64,000 bases of DNA from Lytechinus variegatus (taxonomy: Eukaryota > Echinodermata > Echinoidea > Temnopleuroida > Toxopneustidae), in assembly GCF_018143015.1 (NCBI RefSeq), contig NC_054757.1:18528285-18592284 (forward strand), read 5' to 3'. The position numbers and the translations under genes were made by a program. The notes under the pieces were generated by a model, which was given only the letters and a program-made list of their open reading frames with translations, had not been told where the DNA came from and searched no databases. Below, piece after piece: positions 45,101-54,468 of this stretch (position 1 is the stretch's first letter; each line of letters opens with the position of its first letter).

Positions 45101-48041
45101 CTTCAAGAAATTGTATTAATTGCTGAAATATTAGCAAAATAAGCATGACATTCCAGCTATTTGAATGGTTCTTACCTTATAATAAAAATACACTGTCCCA
45201 CATGTTATCAATCTATGTTGATGCTTTTCTGGGTGACTTTTTTTCTTCAGCTTAGATTTCATTATTTCACAGTGTTAGGTTTATGCATATGTACCAGATC
45301 TAGATCTACGATGATGATCTTAATGGCAAACTTGATTTTACCGACTTTCTCATGAAACCAGTGTTTACTGCAACGACTTTCATATATCTTTAACCGCAGC
45401 TACCTTACCTTTACTGAGTTGGAAGCTCTTCGTGCTCCAATTGTCCTCTTCGAACCTTGCACCAAACCATTCCTTCAGTCTTGTGATAAAGACGAGGACC
45501 GCCAAATCAGCGCCCTTGAGTTCGGAGCCTGCCTCGAGCTTAAACCAGGTAAGCAATGGCGTATCAAGTGAGGGGCGAAGGGGGGCACGTACGTGTCCAA
45601 TTGAAATATTCAGGGCGCAATCAAGGCAATACACATAAGAAAGAAACATCGGGTAGGGACGCGAGCCATGGTTACCATATTCAGGGTACGCAGGGTATGT
45701 ACCCCGGTTGCTACTTTGAGGGGGTGCAAAAAAACCCCCTCAATTCCGTTCACTGTGAGTTTGAAAGCTTGTTCTCAAATTGCCACCGCGTTTACGATTT
45801 TAGAGACTGCGAGCAAGCCGCCGAAACATCCACTACATTTGATTGATTGATTTTATTTGGCAAGTCACCATAACATATATACAGTAGCATTAAAACAACA
45901 GGATTGCACAGGATGACCCACAAAGCTCGAAAGCTTATTTCCAGTGGGGTCCTCGACATACAGAATTAAGATAATAAATGCTTAAATTATACTCTTTACA
46001 TATTTACATTAAAAAATGAAGGAAAAAAAATCAGAATTCACTATTACCAATAAATAAGATTTATAGATAATATATACAAAAATATAACGAAGGAGAAGAA
46101 GAAAAGAAGGAGGAATGGAAGAAGAAAGGGGAGGAGAGACGGAAGAAAAGGATGAGGAAGAAAAATAATAAGAAGAACAACGGCAAAAACAGTGACAACA
46201 ATAACAACACGAAGAGGAGAATAGAAGGAAGAGATAAAAGAAATAGAAAGAATAGAAGAAAGGACATATTGAACCTTCAATCAAACTATTTGCCAGTCTG
46301 CACCCAGATGTAGTTCATAAAATAGAACTATATCCGGGTGGTTAACCCGAAAGGACTTGTCTATTTAATATCTAAGATGTATTGAGGACGAGGGGGGGGG
46401 CATCATTGCCCCCTTCTAATCTCGGCCGCCGTTCGCGCCGAAATTTGGCACACACGTGTTTACACGGTGCATCGGCTCGCGGTATAGAACCGAGAGCCGA
46501 TGCAGAATCAGCTCTTTAGTTGCGTGTAAATGCGATTAACTTCAATCGGCTCTCGGTGGAGAATCGGCATTTTTTACCGCCAAATTAGAAGGATCAGAAC
46601 CGCGAACCGATGCATGCAGAATCGGTCTTTTTTCTACTTGTAAGCACAAAGCCGATTCTTCATCGGCAATTTGCGCGCGTTTTAATTACTTTACAATTAT
46701 GACAAACTTGTAATCGCCCGGATCCAGCGTTGTCTTTATTATGACATATCTTTTTGGTGCGCGGATAATTTCAGGTTTTTGCCCCGCGAGCTGTGACAGC
46801 GTGTAAACGCAATGCAAGATAAACCAAAAGCCGATTCTGCATCGCCTTTTCGTTCTGCACCGCGAGCAGATGCAGCGTGTAAACTACAACCCAGCATAAA
46901 AAAATCTGAAAATAATTATTTTTATTCATTATGAATAAAATATGTAAATTCATTAGTGAAAAACATTCTTTTCAACTCCGAATTTCACTTCAAAGTTTCT
47001 TTTTTTTTTCCAGATGACATCTTTGTAATCTAATTTAAAAGTTTCCACAAAGAAACGTTGCAAAAGCCAATTTTTCCTTATGATTTTTTGTTAGAATTTC
47101 TTATGTATTACTTTTTATTGTTTTTTTCAATAATTATTATTACAGACCATTTAACAACTAAATTAGACCCTAAATTAATTAAGCAGACCAATTCGAACGA
47201 AAGATAATCACCCTTTTCTTTTAATTCCATCTCCCATAGACTTTGTACACAAAGTATAAAAAGTGAGCTTTTTTTCGGCATGACATTGTCTCGTATGAAG
47301 AAATGTGGCGTCGTGATGCTATACCCGTATGTCGCGAATTTGGTCTCCAAATTTGTGCGAGACTTCAAAGAAAACAGTCATACAATTTTGTGGAGCTATC
47401 TATTTTGCTCTTGGAAATATCGCGGGAAGCCTTTAGGGGGGGGAGGGAGGGGGGCCACCATGCCCCCAGTCCTTTAGGGATAAGCCGGGATATTAGTATG
47501 CAACCTTAGAACGGGCATGGTGGCTCAGTATTAGAGCGTCCGCCTCATGAATGGGAGGTCGTGGGTTCGATCCTTGGCCGAGTCATACCACAGACTTATT
47601 TTAAAAGATTGGACCTTCGGCTTTCTTTCTTGGGGCTCAGCATTTAGACTGGAGAAGGGTAATAATAACATAATATGTTATGCAGGGCCCGCTGGAAGAG
47701 CAGTCATATGATTGAAGTGGCTACCCTGGGTAAATAAAACATTATTATTATTATAAGTATTGTATTTAGCGGTTTATAAATGTAACATATTATTATTATC
47801 ATAATTTTATTATAATTAGTAGTAGTATTATTACTATGATTTTTTTAAGACGATCACAACATTGAATATGTATGATACCTTGGTTGGTGCAGACTAGTTC
47901 ATACGTTATATTTTCTTTAAAAAACATGTAAACTGATGTAGCTAAAATGGAACATTAATAAATCAATTTCATTTACCAGAATGTAACATATGTTTCTCTC
48001 TTCTATTCTGTTTGTAATATGCAGAGCAAATCCCATACTAG
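30824..48041 (+). CDS. SPARC: SPARC (osteonectin), 6 exons, complete
   Basis: A secreted calcium-binding matricellular glycoprotein of basement membrane and mineralising tissue. Coding exons: 30824-30877, 41251-41389, 41652-41900, 44249-44459, 45400-45548 and 48025-48041. All borders are AG/GT and the 819 nt are in frame from ATG to TAG (272 residues). Order: signal peptide at 1-16 (hydrophobic 'ILIVLCLASLACA'), a mildly acidic N-terminal segment (19-64), a follistatin-like domain (65-147) with ten cysteines and a glycosylation site in 'NNVTYTN', and the EC domain (149-267). EF-hand 1 is the SPARC type with an inserted residue ('FGRLDKNPADLYLTFTELE'). EF-hand 2 is canonical, D247 to E258 (DKDEDRQISALE), bracketed by C246 and C262. 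The phrase 'ELEALRAPIVLFEPC' is diagnostic. Either of two adjacent ATGs (30824, 30827) could start it. In echinoderms SPARC is expected in skeletogenic or mesenchymal cells; that is family knowledge. Confidence 0.95.
32010..32550 (+). repeat. CAT/ATC trinucleotide microsatellite
   Basis: About 540 bp of imperfect 'atcatcatca' and 'caccaccatc' runs in SPARC intron 1. Long His-, Ile- or Asp-rich open frames on both strands here are repeat artefacts. A family A MITE starts at its right edge. Confidence 0.9.
32558..33278. mobile_element. MITE, family A, with internal tandem duplication
   Basis: Left end 'aaggggtggtccgggccgaa' is mirrored at the right by 'catcccggacagt' after 'gctataaatac'. Inside, a 133-bp segment (32951-33083) is repeated directly at 33084-33216 with a single difference noticed by eye. 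Confidence 0.85.
33280..34100. other. SPARC intron 1, no feature seen
   Basis: A/T-rich intron sequence without repeat ends, RNA gene or coding stretch that I can support. Confidence 0.5.
34186..34290. mobile_element. Small MITE related to the 60.4-kb hairpin
   Basis: 'aaaccgaccaattgtatgcc', 'ctggagtcgttttcgca' and 'ggtgtgactgtga' parallel the hairpin at 60402-60503 (there 'aaccgaccaatgatgcc', 'tttggagccggtttcgt' and 'ggtgtgactgt'). The left end is diverged. Confidence 0.5.
34765..35175. mobile_element. Modular fold-back element, copy 1
   Basis: About 400 bp. The left half repeats modules such as 'gaaggttcgttaatccgaaa' and 'acgaaataaggttcg'. At about 34988 the orientation flips, and the right half repeats the inverse: 'ttcggactaacgaaccttcg' and 'gaataacgaaccttcgg'. 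The left border region has 'acacgtaaattgcctatacc', which recurs inverted in the 51.9-kb copy. Confidence 0.85.
36668..36870. mobile_element. Probable MITE remnant ('AAAGGGTTAGTTCACTC')
   Basis: 'aaagggttagttcactctga' followed by 'gaaagttatggatttctaaa' and 'gtgatgtcattttcaagcgg' has the plan of the family B element at 43.1 kb (a short box, then 'gaaagctatgacattctaaa'). The right end is not clear. Confidence 0.4.
37885..38232. mobile_element. Second modular fold-back element (TTCGTC/TGGTCTA modules)
   Basis: The left half repeats modules such as 'ccaattcgtccaatgacca', 'actcgtctactatcatttgg' and 'tctaccatcagttcgtcc'. The right half carries the inverse modules, 'gacgaaatggtgatg' and 'gcagtagacgaattggca'. 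The design matches the 34.8-kb element but the module differs. Confidence 0.7.
38938..39185 (+). repeat. AGT array followed by inverse ACT/TAC array
   Basis: AGT/GTA trinucleotides (38938-39000) are followed by ACT/TAC trinucleotides (39001-39180), so the two arms are complementary around 'agtattaatactact' near 39000. The Tyr/Leu-rich open frame here is a repeat artefact. Confidence 0.85.
39834..40195 (-). repeat. tRNA-derived SINE, complete
   Basis: On the minus strand: tRNA-like head 'gcgtcgtggtgtagcggttc' with box B 'gtattcgaatccca', central domain 'cgacccaggtgctaaatggg' and 'tacccggtaggatcc', 'gcgctatataaatgcgg' near the 3' end, then a TTATTATTATTATTAATTA tail. About 360 bp. Confidence 0.88.
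40200..41250 (+). other. SPARC intron 1, last part
   Basis: No repeat with clear ends. Open frames at 40791-41140 are Ser/Phe-rich without family signature. The sequence ends in the pyrimidine tract and 'cttgcag' acceptor of SPARC exon 2. Confidence 0.5.
41251..41389 (+). CDS. SPARC: SPARC exon 2: acidic N-terminal segment
   Basis: 46 codons plus one base after 'cttgcag' and before 'gtaaga'. It has 12 acidic residues spread among 46, less clustered than the acidic domain I of vertebrate SPARC. Low-affinity calcium binding may therefore be weaker; this is inference. Confidence 0.88.
41424..41550. repeat. Family B MITE end and SINE core relic in a SPARC intron
   Basis: 'aaaggacaagtccacccc' at 41425 is the end box of the family B MITE. 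Next to it 'ataccgggttactatttacc' and 'tcacgtgggttgaatg' resemble the inverse of the SINE central domain. Both are fragments within the 262-bp intron between SPARC exons 2 and 3. Confidence 0.45.
41652..41900 (+). CDS. SPARC: SPARC exon 3: follistatin-like domain
   Basis: 82 full codons after 'ctctttag' and before 'gtattg'. It encodes the ten-cysteine module from 'DPCANFECSIGRECT' to 'DYYGECA' with the Kazal-like part 'KVCATNNVTYTNLC'. Confidence 0.95.
43119..43676. mobile_element. MITE, family B ('AAAGGTCAAGTCCACCCC' ends)
   Basis: About 560 bp with long inverted arms: 'aaaggtcaagtccacccc' against 'gggtggacctgtccttt', then 'aaattggatgtaaaataaga' against 'tcttattttacatccgattt', then 'gaaagctatgacattctaaa' against 'ttaaaatgtcataactttct'. 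No coding capacity. Confidence 0.88.
43797..44065. mobile_element. Hairpin MITE, family C
   Basis: Ends 'gggccctgccttacaaagag' and 'ctctttgtaagacaggcccc', with inner boxes 'ctatggaaatccatcagtgt' and 'ctttccatagttgcgattga'. Same family as at 3.3 and 50.0 kb. Confidence 0.88.
44249..44459 (+). CDS. SPARC: SPARC exon 4: start of EC domain
   Basis: 69 full codons after 'acttgcag'; the donor is 'gtaagc' at 44460. It encodes helix A ('FPGRMTRWFNDSIDLI') and the start of EF-hand 1 ('VIYWKFGRLDKNPAD'). Confidence 0.94.
44460..45399 (+). other. SPARC intron 4, no feature seen
   Basis: A/T-rich intron, about 940 bp. No repeat ends or other features supported. Confidence 0.5.
45400..45548 (+). CDS. 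SPARC: SPARC exon 5: EF-hands
   Basis: 49 full codons after 'accgcag' and before 'gtaagc'. It completes EF-hand 1 (LYLTFTELEALRAP) and holds all of EF-hand 2 with its flanking disulfide cysteines. Confidence 0.95.
45842..45970 (-). repeat. LINE 3' end
   Basis: On the minus strand it reads 'ggaccccactggaaataagc' onward and ends '(gcc)aaataaaatcaatcaatc', the usual look of a CR1/L2-like LINE 3' terminus with a short oligomer tail. Only the extreme 3' end is present, as is normal for 5'-truncated copies. Confidence 0.55.
46085..46270 (+). repeat. GA-rich tract
   Basis: About 185 bp rich in 'gaagaagaaa' and 'ggaagaa' in SPARC intron 5. Open frames on the minus strand (Phe/Leu/Ser) are compositional. 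Confidence 0.75.
46458..46888. mobile_element. MITE with CCGATTCTGCATCGG-type boxes
   Basis: About 430 bp. The left end 'gtttacacggtgcatcggct' is mirrored by 'gcagatgcagcgtgtaaac'. The next box 'gccgatgcagaatcagct' is mirrored by 'aaagccgattctgcatcgcc', and 'gcgtgtaaatgcgatt' by 'gcgtgtaaacgcaatg' in inverse context. The short box recurs about six times in alternating orientation. Confidence 0.75.
47509..47760 (+). repeat. tRNA-derived SINE, complete
   Basis: Head with box A 'tggctcagtattagagcg' and box B 'gtgggttcgatccttgg', then 'ccgagtcataccacagactt', a non-tRNA body ending 'ctaccctgggtaaataaaac', and an (ATT) tail. It differs in head and body from the SINE family at 8.9 and 40.1 kb, so the window has two SINE families. 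Lies in SPARC intron 5. Confidence 0.85.
48025..48041 (+). CDS. SPARC: SPARC exon 6: last five residues and stop
   Basis: After 'tatgcag', two bases complete a Glu codon, then Gln-Ile-Pro-Tyr and TAG. It has only 17 coding bases, so it is easily missed. Phase and splice site fit, and the tail is slightly shorter than in vertebrate SPARC. Confidence 0.8.
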
Positions 48042-48185
48042 TGGCCGATAGAAGAATCAAACAGCTTTGAACAACTTCAGCCCACATCCTCCATGGAGTG
48101 CCACAAGAAAGTCAACTATAACCCTATCTCTGTTCTGTCATCCTTAAGAGGAAGTACCAGATGACACCATTTTCGGAAAATAAGA

Positions 48186-48191
48186 AATAAA
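48186..48191 (+). terminator. SPARC: Candidate SPARC poly(A) signal
   Basis: AATAAA about 145 bp after the stop, followed by a T/G-containing stretch. Other hexamers lie further down, so a longer 3' UTR is possible. Confidence 0.35.
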
Positions 48192-48199
48192 AAAAAAAT

Positions 48200-49060
48200 G
48201 TCTCAGCAGTCTTGAATTTCCTTGTTGTTTGACTTGATCGTGTTATGAAAACTCGGTGGTCCGTTTTTGATAAAGAGGATACCATTATTCTTCAAGGGCA
48301 GGGGGTCTGTATAATGATGGTGATGCTGACCAAATTTCTAGACATAATTACTTTGCCACTTTCCCCAAATAATTTACTGATATTTTTCCTCCTGCTCAGA
48401 TGACAGCAGCACATATTTTACGGCGTGTGAGCATTCACACCAAAATGGAAATGTTTCAAAATTACCAGCTTCAATGAAAAAAATATTTATTAGATATCCT
48501 ACGTTTCCTGCATGACTTGATATTAGTATTATATTTTGAACAGATGAGTAGGACCACACTATAACATGCTAACCCATTCGGGTGTTTACTTATGATAAAT
48601 GTATCCCTATATCTAGTGAATTTAAGATTTTGTAGGTAACTTTTTGTGAGCTGATGCGAGGAAAAAAGGCTGATATTTTTAACAACTGGAGAATATTCAA
48701 CTTGGTGCTACGTAGTTAAGTTTCCACAATTGACTAATGTTTGTAATTGCTGCCTTGTAAAATGTGTGTGTGTGCTTTCAATGAAAAAGCAGTTGTAACT
48801 ACTCTCCCAGATGTAACCTCACATTTTGATAAACACTCGAGTGACCACATTTGCAAAACGTTAGGTGAGACACATTTCTTATTTATTAGCTTTCGAGTCC
48901 ACTATTGTCTTGCTAATTCCTGCTATTAAAACAGTTCATCTGACATTTCGACGATGTGGTCACTCATTTGCTCTCTTAAATGTTGAAGTAAAGTTACCCT
49001 TCCAGATGAACTTGGATTTTTTTTTTCATACTAAGAATGATTGAATCTGGAGATGATATC
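48200..49060 (+). other. Downstream of SPARC, no gene seen
   Basis: Could be extended SPARC 3' UTR. Open frames of about 60 codons carry no family signature. Confidence 0.4.
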
Positions 49061-49065
49061 GTATC

Positions 49066-49150
49066 ATGGTGCCCTGGCCGAGTGGTCTAAGGCGCTCTAC
49101 TACACCACGAAAGTCTGGGGTTCGATTTCCAACACGGCTCTTGACCAATG
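49066..49150 (+). other. tRNA-like sequence (Leu/Ser type box A), probably a pseudogene or SINE head
   Basis: 'tggccgagtggtctaaggcg' is a perfect tRNA box A region of the Leu/Ser kind and 'ggggttcgatttcc' an imperfect box B. The anticodon stem and acceptor stem do not pair well, so a working tRNA is unlikely. Confidence 0.5.
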
Positions 49151-49159
49151 CAATTTTCT

Positions 49160-49930
49160 ATACATTGCTCCTTTTATCTCGCATCAAATCAATAAAAATG
49201 CGTTATGCATTATTAAAACCAACGTATGCACGTGACGTATTTTGAAAAAAAAAAATCTGTCACTACTAATATTTTTTCCCTAGATCATTTGAAGATGATT
49301 TCATATTATCTTGGTCCAGAATCAATCAAATATATTCATAGTTTCATAATCAGTTGATCTCATTTCCTCTTGTGCCTTATTCATTTTGAGTCTTCCAAAT
49401 TCTTGCCAGCATCGCAATTGTTGTATCAATCAAAATTAATCATAGCAAATAGGTAATGAACAAAACGATACTAGGAAATTGGAGTTTGTCACAACGTACG
49501 CAGGGTGCATTTTTTATACAAAAATATTTTTCTAGAACTTTTCGTAATCGTACACATTATATCACTTTTTCATTTATTTTTAATAAAATTTCTAATTTTC
49601 CTTTTCATAGCCTCTTAGTAGCCTCCCTTTACAAACCTGTGTATATTAGCCATTTGTACTGCTTTTTTTTACCCTATATGATTTTAAAAACTGTATGTAA
49701 GAAGTCGCAAGATAAAAAGGTAATTTAAATAACTCAAAATGCAAACTTACCCCATGCTATTTCATTATTACATATCCGTTTCTGCTTTCGTGTGTTCTGT
49801 TATATTAGAATAAAATCCCTGTTTTTAATATCGAAGATATTTGTTTATATTTGTCTATTTTCATTCTGTAACTTACTTCGCGAAACATAAACCTGTTCCA
49901 ATGACAATATGAGGATGCCGGAAAACTTCG
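49160..49930. other. A/T-rich intergenic DNA, no feature seen
   Basis: No repeat ends, RNA gene or coding stretch that I can support. Confidence 0.5.
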
Positions 49931-49941
49931 CATGAACAGTC

Positions 49942-50370
49942 CAATGTTTCATCAACATTTTATTGTCGATAGTTTGTCAGATCTGGGCCCCATATTACAA
50001 AGAGTTACGATTGATCCAATCAATCACAACTATGGAAAGCCAGCAAAGTCAACATACAAAATTACAGGTTTATTCACAATAGTTTCTAGAAATTCTATAT
50101 TCATCCATTCATTGTTTTCTTGACAATTCAGTATGCTTCTCTTTGTTTTCAAAGGACATTGAGCAAATTTTCTAAAGAACAATTATGGCATTGATGGATC
50201 TCCTTATACTTGTGATTGATCGGATCAATTGCAACTCTTTGTAAGACGGGGCCCTAAAAACTTTCCTTGATGTTGATTGGATAAGAAGCGCTGTTGCTAT
50301 GATAATTTTCGGATGAAACAGACTCTGTCGGGTAAAATACCTGATGGGTCCTTTCAATAAACGCTCCCCT
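49942..50370. mobile_element. Family D MITE interrupted by a family C MITE
   Basis: 'caatgtttcatcaacatttt' and 'gatagtttgtcagatct' at the left, and 'actttccttgatgttgattg' to 'ctttcaataaacgctcccc' at the right, reproduce the family D element seen whole at 10.28 kb. Between them sits the family C element. Confidence 0.8.
49985..50255. mobile_element. Hairpin MITE, family C, inserted in family D
   Basis: Ends 'gggccccatattacaaagag' and 'ctctttgtaagacggggccc'. About 271 bp, with inner boxes as in the other family C copies. Its position inside family D sequence shows the order of insertion. Confidence 0.88.
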
Positions 50371-50464
50371 GATTCGATTGGTCGAGAGTGCGGATTTCTA
50401 GGATCTGTTAGGCTGTTTTCATATGGAACAGGTTTTATGAAACGGGGTCCCTCGAGTTATTTTC

Positions 50465-50930
50465 GACTGGTACACAGCAAAAACTGGTGTTAACCGGTAT
50501 ACATAGAGGACCACACCAGTTATTTTACACCGGTGTTAAATTCAATTCAATTCAATTTATTTATTAGGTAAAAAAAATCACCTGAGTAGATATGTACATT
50601 GTAAAATGTGAGGATCAAACACCCTAGAAAAGCAAAGCAGGGGGATCCATGACAAATAGATTGCAGTGATACAAATACAGCAAATAAATTAAAGTAGGAA
50701 TAAAATACATAGGAAATAGCAATTGGAATTGTTAAATTGGTGGTGTTAGTTTTACACCTATAGGTGTTATAGGTATAGGTATAGGTGTTATTACAAGACC
50801 TATGGTTGCTACATTTACACTTTTTGGTGTTATGTTCAATCTCTTGGGTGTTTTTTAACATCTGGGTGTGGTCCTCTATTAACACCAATTGGTGTCAGTT
50901 GTAACACCAAATTTTTTACAGTGTAGAATG
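50465..50930. mobile_element. Fold-back MITE with GGTGTTA boxes, split by a LINE 3' end
   Basis: The left end 'cacagcaaaaactggtgtta' is mirrored by 'taacaccaaattttttacag'. 'gaggaccacaccagtt' is mirrored by 'ctgggtgtggtcctc'. Repeated GGTGTTA/TAACACC boxes fill both arms. At about 50535-50720 a minus-strand LINE-like 3' end ('tttatttattgaattgaatt' type tail) interrupts it. Confidence 0.7.
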
Positions 50931-51269
50931 GGATATTACAATTACACCCTTAATCGCAAATCATTGTCAAAATCCAGTAAAGTTATGCCTCTTCTTTCAA
51001 GTATGATTAGGGGGGGGGGGGGTGGGTAGGGCCACTGGTGTCGGTTCTATTCATCAGAGGGGGGGTATTACGTAATAATACGAAGCGCCATCCCAACCCC
51101 TAATGAATAGAAAGCACAGGCGGATCTACGCCCATGGTCAGGGTAGAATAATAGAGAGAGTTGGGGGGGGGGGGCGTAATAGAGAGAGATAATTGATAAA
51201 CATTAGGAGGGGAGGGAGTTAGAGAACACTGCAGAGAGAGAAAAATTGTGACGAAATGAAAGGTTTTAT

Positions 51270-51535
51270 TTTTTTTAATGGGGGTGCTGATGTAAATTTG
51301 AAAAACAAAAAAATAAAAGGATTTTTTACTCTAAGTTGTTTTGGAACCGATAAATTAAAAAAAAGAAGGGGGTGGGGGTTCATTACAAAATAATAGATAT
51401 TTTGGTCCCGAGAAACTTGACAAGCAGAAAAATGGTTTCAGTACAAAATATTGGTCATTTCTCAATTTTTAACACCTATGTGAATTCCAGGGAGTGCTGC
51501 CAATGGAGAATACACCCTCAGCACCCCAACTTCCT
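51270..51535. repeat. Dispersed repeat also at 63.65 kb
   Basis: 'gggggtgctgatgtaaattt', 'gggggttcattacaaaat', 'cgagaaacttgacaagcaga' and 'tgccaatggagaatacaccc' match the segment at 63640-63868 in the same order. Pieces also appear near 21.05 and 62.15 kb. Class unknown. Confidence 0.65.
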
Positions 51536-51854
51536 AGGGCAATGAAAGGGTGAGAGTATAGTGAGAGAGTTTAACATTCGAGACATGGCCCTTTTCATGA
51601 ATAATAAAATAGAGAACGGAAATGAGGGTGAAAGATTGAAAAAGGCGCTATAGCGCAGAAAAGGAAATATTGAAAGGATAGGGATGAGAAAGCGAAATGC
51701 ATAAAATGGAGAATGAGAGAGAGAGAACACAATTGGATGCGGGGGGGGGGTGATAAGAAGGAAATTCACGAGGGGAGGAGGTGCGCCCCTATTATCACCA
51801 ACTCAAAGTCTCAATGATCGAGCGCACGCGGTGAACCCAATCCCACCCCACATA

Positions 51855-52352
51855 CATTCGTAATTCCGAAGCTTCGTTATTCCGCAGGTTCGTATTTCCG
51901 AAGATTCGTAATTCCGAAGGTTCAGAAGTCCGAAAACGAAATGAGGTTCGTAATTCCGAAGGTTCGTTAGTCCGAAAACAAAGTTAGGTTCGTAATTCCG
52001 AAGGTTCGTTAATCCGAAAACGAAATGAGGTTCGTAATTCCGAAGGTTCGTTAATCCGAAAACGAAATGATTAACGAACCTTATTTCTTTTTCGGACTAA
52101 CGAACCTTCGGAACAACGAACCTTATTTCGTTTCCGGATTAACGAACCTTCGGAACAACGAACCTTATTTCGCTTCCGGACTAACGAACCTTCGGAACAT
52201 CGAACCTTATTTTTTTCGGATTATCGAACCTTCGGGCGGCCACAAATGTTCGGATTAACGAACCCTTTTACGTTCTTGGATTAACGAACATCGAGGTATA
52301 GGCAATTTACGTGTTTCGGAATTACGAACCTTCGGAATTACGAAGTGTAATT
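51855..52352. mobile_element. Modular fold-back element, copy 2 (opposite orientation)
   Basis: About 500 bp. The left half repeats 'ggttcgtaattccgaagg' and 'ttcgttaatccgaaaacgaa'. The orientation flips near 52070, and the right half repeats 'acgaaccttcggaacaacga'. The end 'ggtataggcaatttacgtgt' is the inverse of the left border of the 34.8-kb copy, so the two copies are the same element in opposite orientation. Confidence 0.88.
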
Positions 52353-52359
52353 ATCTCAC

Positions 52360-54440
52360 CCATACCATCCTCTATCTGGGTAATATCATCCGGGAGGGTG
52401 GGGGAGGACAGGGAGGGGGTAGATAGGAAAACCCAGATGGCTGCACGGCTTGAGGCGTAACGGTATGCATAACTGTATTTCATTCACCTTTCATTCCTCT
52501 GGGCTGGGAATGGTATCTGCCCATTGATGCCTACTACATCATCCGAATAAGAGCCCGTTTGTTTTTATAGCATGTATTCGTCTTTATGATTACCTTAACA
52601 TGCTTAAGGGAAGCATTCAAAGTGTTTGATAATTATTAATGATATACCGACTGACAGGATTTGAGCAGTTTAACTACTGACCTGCGTAAAAGAAGAAAAA
52701 TAACCGCCTTTTATTCGGGCGATATTGAACAAAATCCCCTAAATGAAATAGTCCAGTTTCAAATAACATTAAAATTCATCAAACTATTAATGGTAAAACA
52801 ATAATAAACTATGGTAGTATACAAGTTTTTTGTTTTGTTTTGGAAATATCATTGAATTATCACGGAAGCAATGTGAGCCCATCAAAGTGCTTGCACTCGG
52901 CCAGTAAGGACAAAAAAGAAGACAAAAATAAGCCACAATGATCCCGATATATTTCCCACTTTAGGACATGGCATAATGCATTATTGACATAATTCCTTTT
53001 TTACATAATAAAACAATATTAAACTAATATCTGAAATGATAGAATCGACATAGAGCATGGAAATGCATACGCTATCGATGGGGGGGGGAGTAGGTCTCGC
53101 TTTCGTGCTTCTTAGGAATTCTGCTGCTTTATTAAGCCTAAAAGTAACTAAATTATTTACCCCAGATGTATTTGCAAAAAATAAACAAATAGGAAACAAG
53201 TCAGCCATTTTGATATGGAAGGTGTATAATTGTAATTTAGAGTCTCTATGAAATAAAATACATATTCTACATAGAGCACTTAAAAAAAAACTAGATAAAT
53301 ATATCTTCGAAAATCGCAAACAGCAAACAATTCGTGATTGATACTGACATTACTGCTAGGCATAAATAAAATATCCAACAAAATAAGTTCATGATTTATA
53401 GGCCTATGAGGTTAATTCAACAGATACCATGACGAAATAGAAATGTTTTCTGAAAGCTGACCTGATGATGGCCCAAATAGCGGGAAGTAATCATGGTCAT
53501 GCATGGAGAGTGGATTGCAGAAAAAAAAAGAAAACGGGAAAATAAAGCGAATATGCTACAAAAATCAGGCGAAATCATATTTATTATTATTTTGTAATTT
53601 GTTTGACTAACTTTATTTTATGTTTCTTTATTATATTTTTAAAAAATATATTTTGATGAATTATTCATTGTCTTGCGAAGTCCATGGAAATGAAATAAAC
53701 AGAGGAAACAAAGATGACTTTTTTCTTGAAAAACATTACGAAGAAAAATCGTTCAATATCTTCGTGAGATCATGAGCCGATAACCCATTATTTATGATCC
53801 AAGGGAGTGAGAGTAGGCAGTGAGAGGAGACGGGGGCGTTTTCAAATCAGCTTCATATATAACAACTTTTACAAAATTTCTCCGAAGTGTACCGTTCCTT
53901 CAATCTGAATTGTTAAGAGTCACCCTAGAAATATTGTTTTATAAAACGAGTTAGCGGGAAAAATGGCATTCACGTAAAAGGATAAGTAAAACAAAAACAC
54001 TAAAAGAAATTCTTAAAATGATATAATACGTTACTTTTATTTCAGATTACAACTAAATCAGATGTGAGAAAAGATTTGGCAGTGTGTGTTTGTTTTTATT
54101 TTTCACCACCAGGCGATGATAATTGATTGACAGATCGTAGGAGTCCATCCGACTTTAAGTGACAGCTTTCAGCTATTAGCACCCAAGAGAATACGGGACC
54201 TTAAGGGCAGTAGTCTTACAAATCAAACAATATATTTCCTTCCAAGTTTCATTTGTAGCACGTATGATAGAGAACCTCTTTGATTTTGTGTGGTGTGATC
54301 CACAATACTGAATATTGTGCTATTGCATGTAATGAAGGCTATGCTATTCCATTTTTATAACGCATAATGTCCAATTTTTACTAAATATACGAAAAGGCCT
54401 GATATGATAGACTGTACATCCAAGCAACTATCCATGTGCA
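52360..54440. other. Intergenic DNA, no gene seen
   Basis: A/T-rich with a G run near 53081. No open frame with family signature and no element ends found. Confidence 0.5.
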
Positions 54441-54468
54441 GTTTTCACCCACTCGTGCCCGATGTCCA

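Noticed and set aside
49066-49150. Functional leucine or serine tRNA gene
   Set aside because: Box A is perfect, but the anticodon and acceptor stems do not pair and box B has a mismatch.
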